The position numbers and the translations under genes are program-made. Shown in pieces: positions 1 to 7,381 of a stretch of 21,495 nt of DNA. This DNA is from Actinomycetota bacterium (GTDB taxonomy: Bacteria > Actinomycetota > Actinomycetes > Mycobacteriales > Jatrophihabitantaceae). The stretch covers positions 1 through 21,495 of the forward strand of contig JAFAWL010000032.1 of assembly GCA_019241805.1 (NCBI GenBank), written 5' to 3'. The stretch's first letter is position 1, and each line of letters begins with the position of its first letter. The notes below the pieces were generated by a model. That model searched no databases. It saw nothing but the letters and a program-made list of their open reading frames with translations, and was not told the origin of the DNA.

Positions 1-1649
1 CCGATCGCGCCCGCGAGCCAGGGCACCATCTGTCCGCGGATGGCGTCCAACGGCGGGTTGGTCACCTGGGCGAACAACTCGGTGAAGTAGTCGAACAGCA
101 GACGCGGTCGCTTGGACAGCGCGGCCAGCGGCGTGTCGGAGCCCATCGATCCGATCGGCTCGGTGGCCTGGGTCGCCATCGGGGTGAGCAGCAGCCGTAG
201 CTCCTCCTCGGTGTAGCCGAAGATCTGCTGCCGCCGGCTGACCGACTCGTGCGGGAACACGACGTGTTCGCGTTCGGGCAGGTCGTCCAGATGCAGCAGT
301 CCCGCGTGCACCCATTCCCCGTACGGCTGTTCGGCCGCGAGCTCGTCCTTGATCTGCCGATTGCTCACGATCTGGCCGCGTGAGGTGTCGACGAGGAACA
401 TCCGACCTGGTTGCAACCGGCCCTTGGCCACGATCGTGGCCGGGTCGAGGTCGAGGACGCCGGCCTCACTGCCGAGCACCACCAGCCCGTCGGAGGTCTG
501 CCACCAGCGGCCCGGTCGCAGGCCGTTGCGATCGAGCACCGCGCCGATCACCGTGCCGTCGGTGAAGTTGACGCACGCCGGCCCGTCCCAGGGCTCCATC
601 AGCGAGGCGTGGAACTGGTAGAACTCCCGCCACCGCTGATCCATGAAGCCCGGCTCGGGCTCGCTGCCGGGCGGTTGCGCGACGGCGTTCTCCCAGGCCT
701 CAGGAACCATCATGAGCACGGCGTGCGGCAGGCTGCGGCCGGCCAGGTAGAGCAGCTCCAGCACCTCGTCGAACGACGCCGAGTCCGAGACGCCGGGCGT
801 GCAGATCGGAAACAGCCGTTTGATGTCGCCCGGGATGAGGTCGCTGGCCAGCAGCGCCTCGCGCGTGCGCATCCAGTTGCGGTTGCCCTTGATCGTGTTG
901 ATCTCGCCGTTGTGCGCGATATAGCGGTACGGGTGAGCCAGCGGCCACGACGGGAAGGTGTTGGTCGAGAACCGGCTGTGCACCAGGCCGATCGCCGTTT
1001 CGTAGCGGCGGTCGTGCAGGTCGCGGAAGAAGGTGCCGAGCTGGTCGGTGGTCAGCATGCCCTTGTAGACGATGGTCCGCGACGACAGCGAGGCCAGGTA
1101 GATCTCGATGCCGCGCTCGCGGGCCCGATGCTCGGTGACTTTCCGCACGCAGAAAGCCAACCGGTCGAGATCGATTCCGCTCTGTCCCGAGGGCCCGGCC
1201 AGGAACACCTGCCGGAAGCTCGGCATCACGCTGAGCGCGGTCGGGCCGATGCCGGTCGGATCGACGGGCACCTCGCGCCAGCCCAGCACGTGAACACCCT
1301 CTTCGGCCGCGACCTGTTCGAACAGGTCGACCGCGACCGCGGCCGCGCTCGCCTCGGCGGGCAGGAAAACCAGGCCGACGGCATACGACCCCGCCGGCGG
1401 CAAGTCGAAGTCGAGCACGGCCCGCAGGAACTGATCCGGCACTTGCGTGGTGATGCCCGCCCCGTCGCCCGAGGACGGCTCGGCGCCGGCCGCACCGCGG
1501 TGGTCCAGGTTGTGCAGCGCCGTCAGGGCGTGACGCACGATCGAGTGGCTGGGGCGCCCTTTGATGTCAGCGACGAACGCGACGCCACAGGAGTCGGACT
1601 CGAAACGGGGGTCGTACAGGCCGAGCGCAGGCGGCACTGTTGAAAACAT
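1..1649 (-). CDS. gltB: Glutamate synthase large subunit, N-terminal part (3' end outside window)
   Basis: Large subunit of glutamate synthase (GOGAT), which converts 2-oxoglutarate and glutamine to two glutamates in the cytoplasm. About 549 codons are visible and the frame runs off the left edge, so only the glutamine amidotransferase domain and the start of the central domain are seen. The N-terminus reads MFSTVPPALGLYDPRFESDS followed by CGVAF; Cys21 is the expected N-terminal nucleophile after removal of a 20-residue propeptide. Further family segments are LHNLDHRGAAGAEPSSGDG, HSRFSTNTFPSWPLAHP and IAHNGEINTIKGN. I chose the ATG at 1649 because a GAGGGGA Shine-Dalgarno lies five bases upstream; an ATG at 1654 would touch that element and is in another frame. 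It follows glnD after 178 bp, in keeping with a nitrogen-assimilation neighbourhood. The assignment is secure; the total length cannot be judged. Confidence 0.96.
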   Translation of the reverse strand, partial: MFSTVPPALGLYDPRFESDSCGVAFVADIKGRPSHSIVRHALTALHNLDHRGAAGAEPSSGDGAGITTQVPDQFLRAVLDFDLPPAGSYAVGLVFLPAEASAAAVAVDLFEQVAAEEGVHVLGWREVPVDPTGIGPTALSVMPSFRQVFLAGPSGQSGIDLDRLAFCVRKVTEHRARERGIEIYLASLSSRTIVYKGMLTTDQLGTFFRDLHDRRYETAIGLVHSRFSTNTFPSWPLAHPYRYIAHNGEINTIKGNRNWMRTREALLASDLIPGDIKRLFPICTPGVSDSASFDEVLELLYLAGRSLPHAVLMMVPEAWENAVAQPPGSEPEPGFMDQRWREFYQFHASLMEPWDGPACVNFTDGTVIGAVLDRNGLRPGRWWQTSDGLVVLGSEAGVLDLDPATIVAKGRLQPGRMFLVDTSRGQIVSNRQIKDELAAEQPYGEWVHAGLLHLDDLPEREHVVFPHESVSRRQQIFGYTEEELRLLLTPMATQATEPIGSMGSDTPLAALSKRPRLLFDYFTELFAQVTNPPLDAIRGQMVPWLAGAI

Positions 1650-1654
1650 CTCAT

Positions 1655-1661
1655 TCCCCTC
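1655..1661 (-). promoter_or_regulatory. Ribosome binding site deciding the gltB start
   Basis: GAGGGGA on the minus strand, five bases before the ATG at 1649. A second ATG at 1652-1654 abuts this element with no spacing and would be out of frame with the GltB protein, so it is unlikely to be used. Confidence 0.7.
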
Positions 1662-1743
1662 GGTTCGGGCCGATATCGCTCCGTTGCGCTGATCGGATAA
1701 GAGTCGTCAGATCGGGACGGCGTCGGCCCGGGAGGCGTCGCTC

Positions 1744-1749
1744 AGCCTA
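1744..1749 (-). promoter_or_regulatory. Possible -10 element for gltB
   Basis: TAGGCT on the minus strand fits the actinobacterial TANNNT pattern and would give a leader of roughly 90 bases before gltB. I see no convincing -35 hexamer 16 to 18 bases upstream, so this is only a weak candidate. The rest of the 178-bp gap between glnD and gltB holds the two hairpins listed separately and no obvious regulator site. Confidence 0.2.
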
Positions 1750-1796
1750 CCGAACGGCCGACTCGGCCCGTACGGATTTGCTGTGACGGACCTCAA

Positions 1797-1813
1797 GCCG
1801 ACTCGCTGTCGGC
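1797..1813 (-). terminator. Hairpin just after glnD, possible terminator
   Basis: A perfect 6-bp inverted repeat, GCCGAC and GTCGGC, with a five-base loop starts 15 bases after the glnD stop codon (1828-1830). A second small hairpin (GGCCG, loop ACT, CGGCC) follows at 1756-1768. Neither has a U-tract on the minus strand, so termination is inferred from position and from the frequent lack of U-tracts in actinobacterial terminators. Confidence 0.35.
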
Positions 1814-1827
1814 GGCCGCCCGAGGCC

Positions 1828-4155
1828 TTAGATCGTGACAAGCGTCCGTTCGATCCCGGCCCGCTGCTCCTCGGGCACCGGCCGACCGTCGGCGGTGGTG
1901 ACGTAGAACGCGTCCACGACGGCCCCGCCCAGCGAGGACACCCGGGCGGCGCGGATGTTGACGCCTAGCCGTTCCAAGGCCGCCGTCACGCGGAACAGCA
2001 GGCCGATGGCGTCGTCGGCGCGAAGCTCCAGCACGGTCGCGTCGGTCGCAACGCCGTCGAACCAGTGCACCGAGGGCGGGCGGCGCTCGGTCGGGGCGTC
2101 GCGGGCGTAGGCCCGCTCCTTAACCTCCAGCCGGTCGGCCAGCGGCAATCCCCCGGCGATGGCCTGGGCCAGATCTCGCCGGACGATCTCGGGCTCGGGG
2201 AGCCGGCCGAAGCGGGGTTCGACGACGAACGAGTTCACCGCCATACCGGCATGCGTGCCGATCTTGGCGGCCCGGACGTCGAGCGAATGGAGGGCGAGCA
2301 CGCCGGCCGCGCGCGAGAGCACGCCCATGCCGTCGGGGGCTGCGATCAAAACCTCGTCACCGTCGACCTCGACGGCCAGGGCACCCGCCTCGGCGAGGCG
2401 GCGCCGACGCTCGTCCAGCGGGGGCACGGCTGACGGGCGGCCGCCGGCCAGCAGGGAGCGAGTCCGTCGAACGAGGTCGGCGACGAGCCCGGCCTTCCAG
2501 TCGCTCCAGACGGCGGGTCCGGTCGCCTGCGCGTCGGCGATGGTCAGCGCGTGCAGCAGGTCGAGCAGGTCGACCGAGCCGGAGACGGCCTCGGCGACCG
2601 TGTGCACGGTCATCGGGTCGTCGAGGTCTCGACGCGTCGCCGTGTCGGGCAGCAGCAGGTGGTGAAGGACGAGCGCGGTAACCGTGGCGACGTCGCCGTC
2701 GCTCAGGCCCATCCGGGACACGATCGGTTCCGCAACCTGGGCGCCGACCTCCGAATGGTCACCGTCCTCCGGGAATCCCTTGCCGATGTCGTGCAGCAGA
2801 GCACCCAGTAGGAGCAGCTCGGGCCGGTTGACCTGCCGGATGAGCTCCGCCGCCCGAGCCGCGGTTTCGAACAGGTGCCGGTCGACGGTGTAACGGTGCA
2901 CGGGGTTGTGCTGGATCCGGAAGCGCACCGCGACCCACTCCGGGATCAGCCGGTGCAACAGTCCGGCCTGGTCCAGGCTCTCCATCACCGGCACCGAGGC
3001 GGCACCGGTGCCGAGCAGGGTGACGAACTCGTCGAGCGCGGCCGGTGGCCACGGAACGGGCATCGGACCGGATTCGCTGGCCAGCCGGTCGAGCGTGAAG
3101 GGCGCCAGCGGCAGCTGCTGTTCGGCCGCCGCGCGTGCCGCCCGAAGTACGAGCAGCGGGTCCGCCCACGGATCGGCGTCCCGAGCCAGCGCGATCTCCC
3201 CGGCCTGCACCACGACGTCCTTGGCGACGCCGAGCCGGGCAGGCGGGGCCGACGAGCCGAAGGGGTTCAGCAGCCGGGGCAGCACGCCTCGCGGCTTCGG
3301 CCGGGCCGCGGCGACTCGGCGCCAGGCCGAGTCGAGAGCCAGTGCGATGGTGCGCGCCGCCCCGTTGACGATTCGCAGCACCTCGTCGCCGTCACCGAGC
3401 CCCAGGCGCTCCGCCAAGGGGCCGTGTTCCTGTTGACGCAGGGTGTCGTCGTTGCGCTGAGTCAGACGCTGCAGATTGCCGCGCAGGTCGAGCAGCGCGG
3501 TCTTGGCTGCACGCACCGGCAGCGGCAGGTCGACCAGCTGTGCGATGGCCAGCGCCCACAGCGTCTGGGCATCCCGCAGGCCACCTCGGGAGTCCTTGAG
3601 GTTCGGTTCGATCAAAAACGCGGCCTCACCGGCCATCGCCCACCGGGTCTCGGCGATGTCGCGGAACTCATCGACCCGCTTGGGTGCGCTCGAGCGCCAC
3701 GAGGCCAACACCCGATCGCGCACGCTCGCCGACAGGCCGGCGTCCCCGGCCAGGTGACGCATGTCGAGTAGCCCCAGCATGGCTTTCAGATCGGTCTTGG
3801 CGACCGCCAGGGCCTCGTCGGGCGTGCGGACGGAGTGGTCCAGGCCGATGCCACCGTCCCAGATGGGGTACCAGAGCGCGTCGGCCACCGCCCGTACCTC
3901 GCCCCCGCGGCCCGACGAGAGCAGGACCAGGTCGAGGTCGGAGTAGGGCGCAGGCTCCCGACGACCGAGGCCGCCCACCGCGACGAGCGCGAGGTCGCCG
4001 CGATCGCCGGCGACCTCGTCGAACAATCGCACCAGCCACTGATCGTAGGCGTGGCTGAGTTCCTCCCGTAGCTCGACACCGACGAGTCCGGCCCGGCGCA
4101 GTACGCCGGACCGGACCTCGTCGAGTGTCGTTCGTTCAGATCGCGTCGCTGTCAC
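1828..4155 (-). CDS. glnD: PII protein nucleotidyltransferase / nucleotidyl-removing enzyme GlnD
   Basis: Bifunctional cytoplasmic enzyme that adds and removes a nucleotide on the T-loop tyrosine of PII. In studied actinobacteria the added group is AMP rather than UMP. The 775 residues show the full domain order: a nucleotidyltransferase core with GGLGRREPAPYSDLDLVLL at about 61-79 (metal ligands D73 and D75), a central helical region, an HD hydrolase domain with LLHDIGKG near 453-460 and the HH pair near 498, then two ACT domains near 601-675 and 707-775 that sense glutamine. Translation starts at the GTG at 4155, inside the end of glnB, giving a 20-bp overlap and probable translational coupling; a weak GGCGAG lies upstream. 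Length is a little below the E. coli enzyme (about 890) but all catalytic motifs are present. Confidence 0.97.
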   Translation of the reverse strand: MTATRSERTTLDEVRSGVLRRAGLVGVELREELSHAYDQWLVRLFDEVAGDRGDLALVAVGGLGRREPAPYSDLDLVLLSSGRGGEVRAVADALWYPIWDGGIGLDHSVRTPDEALAVAKTDLKAMLGLLDMRHLAGDAGLSASVRDRVLASWRSSAPKRVDEFRDIAETRWAMAGEAAFLIEPNLKDSRGGLRDAQTLWALAIAQLVDLPLPVRAAKTALLDLRGNLQRLTQRNDDTLRQQEHGPLAERLGLGDGDEVLRIVNGAARTIALALDSAWRRVAAARPKPRGVLPRLLNPFGSSAPPARLGVAKDVVVQAGEIALARDADPWADPLLVLRAARAAAEQQLPLAPFTLDRLASESGPMPVPWPPAALDEFVTLLGTGAASVPVMESLDQAGLLHRLIPEWVAVRFRIQHNPVHRYTVDRHLFETAARAAELIRQVNRPELLLLGALLHDIGKGFPEDGDHSEVGAQVAEPIVSRMGLSDGDVATVTALVLHHLLLPDTATRRDLDDPMTVHTVAEAVSGSVDLLDLLHALTIADAQATGPAVWSDWKAGLVADLVRRTRSLLAGGRPSAVPPLDERRRRLAEAGALAVEVDGDEVLIAAPDGMGVLSRAAGVLALHSLDVRAAKIGTHAGMAVNSFVVEPRFGRLPEPEIVRRDLAQAIAGGLPLADRLEVKERAYARDAPTERRPPSVHWFDGVATDATVLELRADDAIGLLFRVTAALERLGVNIRAARVSSLGGAVVDAFYVTTADGRPVPEEQRAGIERTLVTI

Positions 4156-4474
4156 GCTCGCCGGTCCGGACGCGAATCAAGGACTCGACGTTCGTGACCC
4201 AGACCTTGCCGTCGCCGATCTTGCTGGTGCGTGCGGCTTCGACGATGGCATCCACGACCTTGGCCGCATCGAGGTCGTCGACCAAGACCTCCACCCGTAC
4301 CTTGGGCACGAGGTCCACGGTGTACTCGGCGCCGCGGTACACCTCGGTGTGGCCGCGCTGCCGGCCGAATCCCTGCACCTCGCTCACCGTCAGGCCCTGG
4401 ACCCCGAGCACTTCCAGTCCGGCCTTCACGTCATCGAGCTTGAACGGCTTGATGATCGCCGTGACGAGCTTCAT
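4136..4474 (-). CDS. glnB: Nitrogen regulatory protein PII (GlnB/GlnK)
   Basis: Trimeric signal protein that reports 2-oxoglutarate, ATP/ADP and nitrogen status and gates the ammonium channel. Its 112 residues are exactly the family length. The T-loop carries YRGAEY at 46-51, so Tyr51, the nucleotidylation target, is kept. The start MKLVTAIIKPFKLDDVK, the B-loop near IGDGKVWV (about 83-90) and the C-terminal IRVRTGE are all classical. The stop codon of amt overlaps the start in an ATGA arrangement (4471-4474), and glnD starts inside the 3' end, so amt, glnB and glnD form one translationally coupled operon. In actinobacteria this gene is usually called glnK or glnB; the sequence does not separate the two names. 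Confidence 0.97.
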   Translation of the reverse strand: MKLVTAIIKPFKLDDVKAGLEVLGVQGLTVSEVQGFGRQRGHTEVYRGAEYTVDLVPKVRVEVLVDDLDAAKVVDAIVEAARTSKIGDGKVWVTNVESLIRVRTGERDSDAI

Positions 4475-5940
4475 GCGCCCACACTCTCCTTCGCCGACGT
4501 CGCGACGGGATGGAAATTACTCGCTCCACCCACGGGACCGAACTCGTAGGCGGTCTCGCCGTGGATGGCCAGGTCGAGACCGGTCTGCTCGTCCTCCTCG
4601 CTGACCCGGTTCTTGATGAACAGGCCGACGAGCAGGGCGATGATCGCGGTGGCCACGAAGGAGTACACGGTGACCGCCCCGGCCGCGGCGGCCTGGTGCC
4701 ACAGCAGGTTCCAGCCGCCGTACTTTCCCCTGCCGCCGTAGAGAATTCCGTTGTTGCCGAACGAGTTCGTGCCGGTGGTGCTGAAGAAGCCCACGCACAG
4801 CGTGCCGACCCAGCCACCGACGAAGTGCACGCCGACGACGTCGAGCGAGTCATCGAAGCCGAACTTGTTCTTCAGGCTGATCGCGCAGGCGCAGATCGCC
4901 CCGGCGATGAAGCCGATGAAAATCGACCCGACCGGGCTGACCCACCCGGCGCACGGCGTGATGGCGACCAGACCCGTGACGGCGCCGGACGCGGCGCCCA
5001 GCGCAGTGGATTTTCCGTAGCGCAGCTTCTCCACGATGATCCAGCCCAGCAGTGCCGTGGCTGTCGCGGTGTTGGTGTTGACCCACGCGTACGCGGCCAG
5101 GTTGCTCGAGGTGAGCGCGGAACCGGCGTTGAATCCGAACCAACCGAACCACAGCAGCCCGGCACCGAGCAGCACGAACGGGATGTTGTGACCGCGCATG
5201 GCCTCTCTCGGCCAGCCCTTGCGCCTGCCCAGCACGATCGCCATGGCCAGACCCGCGGCGCCGGCGTTGATGTGCACGACGGTTCCACCGGCGAAGTCCT
5301 CGGCGAAGAAGTGGCCGCCTGAGCTCGTTATCAGCGAGCGATTCAGCCAGCCGAAGCCGTCGAACACCCAGTGCGCCACCGGCGCGTACACCACGATCGA
5401 CCAGATGGTCACGAACGCGGCGAAGGCGCCGAACTTCCAGCGATCGGCGGTCGAACCGGTGATCAGCGCCGGCGTAATGATCGCGAAGGTGAGCTGGAAG
5501 GCCACGAACGTCATCGTCGGGATCGTTTGAGCCGATCCGAGTGCCGGCACGATGTCGTTTATATGCCGCATGAAAATGAAGTGGTTGTCGCCCCAGAAGG
5601 CACCGGTACCGCCGAACGCCCAGGTGAACCCGACCAAAATCCAGGTCACACTGACGATCGCGATGGCGCCGAAGTTCTGCATCAGCATGCCGAGCACGTT
5701 CTTGGCCCGCACCATGCCGCCGTAGAAGAACGCCAGCGCCGGTGTCATCAGCAGCACCAGCGCGGCCGACGCGAGCATCCAGGCGTTGTCACCGGAGTTC
5801 AACGCGGTGCCGGCCGGGCTGGCGCAAGCCTTGCCGCTGCCGTCGACCAGGGCCTGGCCGAAGGGCACATACTTCGGCAACGTGCTGGGATCGGGACACG
5901 CGGCAGACAGAAGCTGCTGCGCTATGAGCAGGTGTGACAC
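4471..5940 (-). CDS. amt: Ammonium transporter Amt
   Basis: Integral-membrane ammonium channel, expected as a trimer with 11 membrane helices per subunit. The 489 residues include the signature DFAGGTVVHINAGAAGLA at about 215-232, and the two pore histidines fall at H223 and H372 (in DVVGVHFVGGWVGTL). The cytoplasmic tail keeps the conserved GLDLAIHGETAYE (about 454-466), which couples PII binding to gating. I start it at the GTG at 5940 because AAGGGGGAG sits six bases upstream; the frame is open 34 codons further to 6042, but that region is basic, lacks a ribosome site and does not look like Amt. Residues 1-45 before the first family helix could be a cleaved leader plus periplasmic segment. 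Co-transcription with glnB and glnD is implied by the ATGA overlap. Confidence 0.96.
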   Translation of the reverse strand: MSHLLIAQQLLSAACPDPSTLPKYVPFGQALVDGSGKACASPAGTALNSGDNAWMLASAALVLLMTPALAFFYGGMVRAKNVLGMLMQNFGAIAIVSVTWILVGFTWAFGGTGAFWGDNHFIFMRHINDIVPALGSAQTIPTMTFVAFQLTFAIITPALITGSTADRWKFGAFAAFVTIWSIVVYAPVAHWVFDGFGWLNRSLITSSGGHFFAEDFAGGTVVHINAGAAGLAMAIVLGRRKGWPREAMRGHNIPFVLLGAGLLWFGWFGFNAGSALTSSNLAAYAWVNTNTATATALLGWIIVEKLRYGKSTALGAASGAVTGLVAITPCAGWVSPVGSIFIGFIAGAICACAISLKNKFGFDDSLDVVGVHFVGGWVGTLCVGFFSTTGTNSFGNNGILYGGRGKYGGWNLLWHQAAAAGAVTVYSFVATAIIALLVGLFIKNRVSEEDEQTGLDLAIHGETAYEFGPVGGASNFHPVATSAKESVGA

Positions 5941-5946
5941 GAGGGG

Positions 5947-5955
5947 CTCCCCCTT
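5947..5955 (-). promoter_or_regulatory. Strong ribosome binding site deciding the amt start
   Basis: AAGGGGGAG on the minus strand with a six-base spacer to the GTG at 5940. It selects this start over the longer open frame reaching 6042. Confidence 0.8.
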
Positions 5956-6031
5956 GGTCAGGACTGGCGCGCCGAGCGTGCGCGTTCCGCAAGATTTTTT
6001 GGCCACGGTGTTACGCCGGCTGTTGCGCCGT

Positions 6032-6047
6032 GTTTCGGGCACGTGAA
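6032..6047 (-). promoter_or_regulatory. GlnR-like operator upstream of amt
   Basis: The minus strand reads TTCAC, six bases, GAAAC. This fits the actinobacterial GlnR half-site pair GTnAC-n6-GAAAC at all but the first base. It lies about 92 to 107 bases before the amt start, a usual place for a nitrogen activator. A second, degraded repeat (GCAAC then GTAAC) follows toward the gene. GlnR control of amt-glnB-glnD is established in Streptomyces and mycobacteria; binding here is inferred. The T6 run at 5995-6000 is not part of it. Confidence 0.4.
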
Positions 6048-6060
6048 CAGGCGTGTGGCG

Positions 6061-6075
6061 AGACTCTCAGAGTCT
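6061..6075. repeat. Perfect 15-bp palindrome upstream of amt
   Basis: AGACTCT-C-AGAGTCT is a perfect inverted repeat with a single central base, lying in the 198-bp gap between the kbl stop and the amt start, 14 bp upstream of the GlnR-like box. It could be an operator for a dimeric regulator or, less likely given the one-base centre, a small hairpin after kbl. I recognise no named operator. Confidence 0.5.
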
Positions 6076-6138
6076 TTGCGTCACATACTCGCTACAAAGC
6101 GCGAATCGGCCCGGTCGGGGTCGCTCAGCTCGGCCGCT

Positions 6139-7323
6139 TCAGGCGGCTTCGGCCGCGCGCGCCGAGACGAATGCGGCGACGCAGCGTTCGACGTCCTCAG
6201 CTGAGTGGGCGGCCGAGAGCTGAACCCGGATCCGGGCCCGGTCGCGGGGCACGACCGGAAACGAGAAGGCGATCACGTAGATGCCGTCGGCAAGCATGCG
6301 ATCGGCGATCGACGCAGCCCGCCGGGCGTCGCCGAACATCACCGGGCAGATCGGGTGTTCGCCGCGCAGCACGTCGAAGCCCTCGGCGGCCATGCGCGAG
6401 CGGAAAAGCGCCGTGTTCTCCCGCAGGGCAGCCCGCGCGGCGTCACTTCCGGCGACGATGTCGAGCGCGGCCAGGGAGCCGGCCACCACCGACGGCGCCA
6501 CCGCGTTGGAGAACAGGTACGGCCGAGCGCGCTGACGCAGCAGCTCGACGATCTCCGCGCGAGCGCTGACGTACCCGCCGGACGCGCCACCCAATGCCTT
6601 TCCGAGCGTGCCTGTCACGATGTCGACGCGCTCCCGCACGCCGAAGTGCTCAGGCGTGCCGCCGCCGGTCGCTCCCACGAAACCGACGGCGTGCGAGTCG
6701 TCGACGAGCACGAGCGCGTCGAATTCGTCGGCGAGCGCGCAGATCTCGTCCAGCGGGGCGAGGTAGCCGTCCATCGAGAAGACGCCGTCGGTGACGATCA
6801 TGCGGCGACGGGCATCGGTCGACGCCTCCAGTTGCGCGCGAAGATCATCGAGGTCGCGATTGCGGTAGCGCCGTCGCTGCGCCTTGCACAACCGGATGCC
6901 ATCGATGATCGAGGCGTGATTGAGTTCGTCGCTGATCACGACGTCACGCTCGTCCAGCAGCACCTCGAACACCCCACCGTTGGCGTCGAAGCACGAGGAG
7001 AACAAGATCGTCGCCTCCGTACCGAGCAGGCGCGACAGGCGCTGCTCGAGCACCGTGTGCTGGGTCTGAGTACCGCAGATGAACCGCACGCTGGCCATGC
7101 CGAAGCCCCAGTCGTCCAAGGCCTGCTTGGCCGCGGCGACGACGTCGGGATGATCGGCCAGGCCCAGGTAGTTGTTGGCGCAGAAGTTCAGCACATCCCC
7201 ACTGCCTTCGGCCCGGATGTGCGCCGACTGGGGTGAGGCGAGCAGCCGTTCCTGTTTGTAGAGGCCGGCGGAACGGATCTCGTCCAGCGTCTGCCGCAGT
7301 TGCGTCTGCACACTTGCGTACAT
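6139..7323 (-). CDS. kbl: 2-amino-3-ketobutyrate coenzyme A ligase (glycine C-acetyltransferase)
   Basis: PLP-dependent enzyme of the alpha-oxoamine synthase family. It cleaves 2-amino-3-ketobutyrate with CoA to glycine and acetyl-CoA, the second step of threonine degradation. The 394 residues match the family (about 398 in E. coli). Visible features are FCANNYLGLADHP near 47-59, DELNHASIIDGIRLC near 132-146, the cofactor-binding DDSHAVGF near 208-215 and TGTLGKALGGASGGY with the Schiff-base lysine at about K242. The start is the ATG at 7323, preceded by GAGGAGGA; the frame is open up to 7446 but that leader overlaps tdh and is not conserved in character. It lies 58 bp downstream of tdh, which makes its substrate, so the two work as a pair. 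Confidence 0.96.
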   Translation of the reverse strand: MYASVQTQLRQTLDEIRSAGLYKQERLLASPQSAHIRAEGSGDVLNFCANNYLGLADHPDVVAAAKQALDDWGFGMASVRFICGTQTQHTVLEQRLSRLLGTEATILFSSCFDANGGVFEVLLDERDVVISDELNHASIIDGIRLCKAQRRRYRNRDLDDLRAQLEASTDARRRMIVTDGVFSMDGYLAPLDEICALADEFDALVLVDDSHAVGFVGATGGGTPEHFGVRERVDIVTGTLGKALGGASGGYVSARAEIVELLRQRARPYLFSNAVAPSVVAGSLAALDIVAGSDAARAALRENTALFRSRMAAEGFDVLRGEHPICPVMFGDARRAASIADRMLADGIYVIAFSFPVVPRDRARIRVQLSAAHSAEDVERCVAAFVSARAAEAA

Positions 7324-7326
7324 CGA

Positions 7327-7334
7327 TCCTCCTC
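7327..7334 (-). promoter_or_regulatory. Ribosome binding site deciding the kbl start
   Basis: GAGGAGGA on the minus strand, three to four bases before the ATG at 7323. It excludes the longer open frame that begins inside tdh. Confidence 0.75.
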
Positions 7335-7381
7335 GACGGGGCGGCGACCGCACACCGGCGCCGCGCTGAGCTTCACCGGCC

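Noticed and set aside
411..1643. A 410-codon open frame on the plus strand opposite gltB
   Set aside because: It is a shadow of gltB: the minus strand carries unmistakable GltB motifs, and the plus-strand product is a low-complexity Arg/Gly/Val/Glu-rich chain typical of antisense frames in GC-rich DNA.
2875..3771. Plus-strand open frames opposite glnD, and similar long plus-strand frames opposite tdh, ftsY, smc and recG
   Set aside because: Each overlaps a minus-strand gene with full family motifs; none has a recognisable domain or ribosome site.
5995..6000. A T6 run on the plus strand as a possible terminator
   Set aside because: No plus-strand gene precedes it and no stem abuts it; on the minus strand it is an A-run in the amt leader.
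5941..6042. A 34-residue N-terminal extension of Amt
   Set aside because: The GTG at 5940 has a strong Shine-Dalgarno and the extension is basic, unlike the Amt family.
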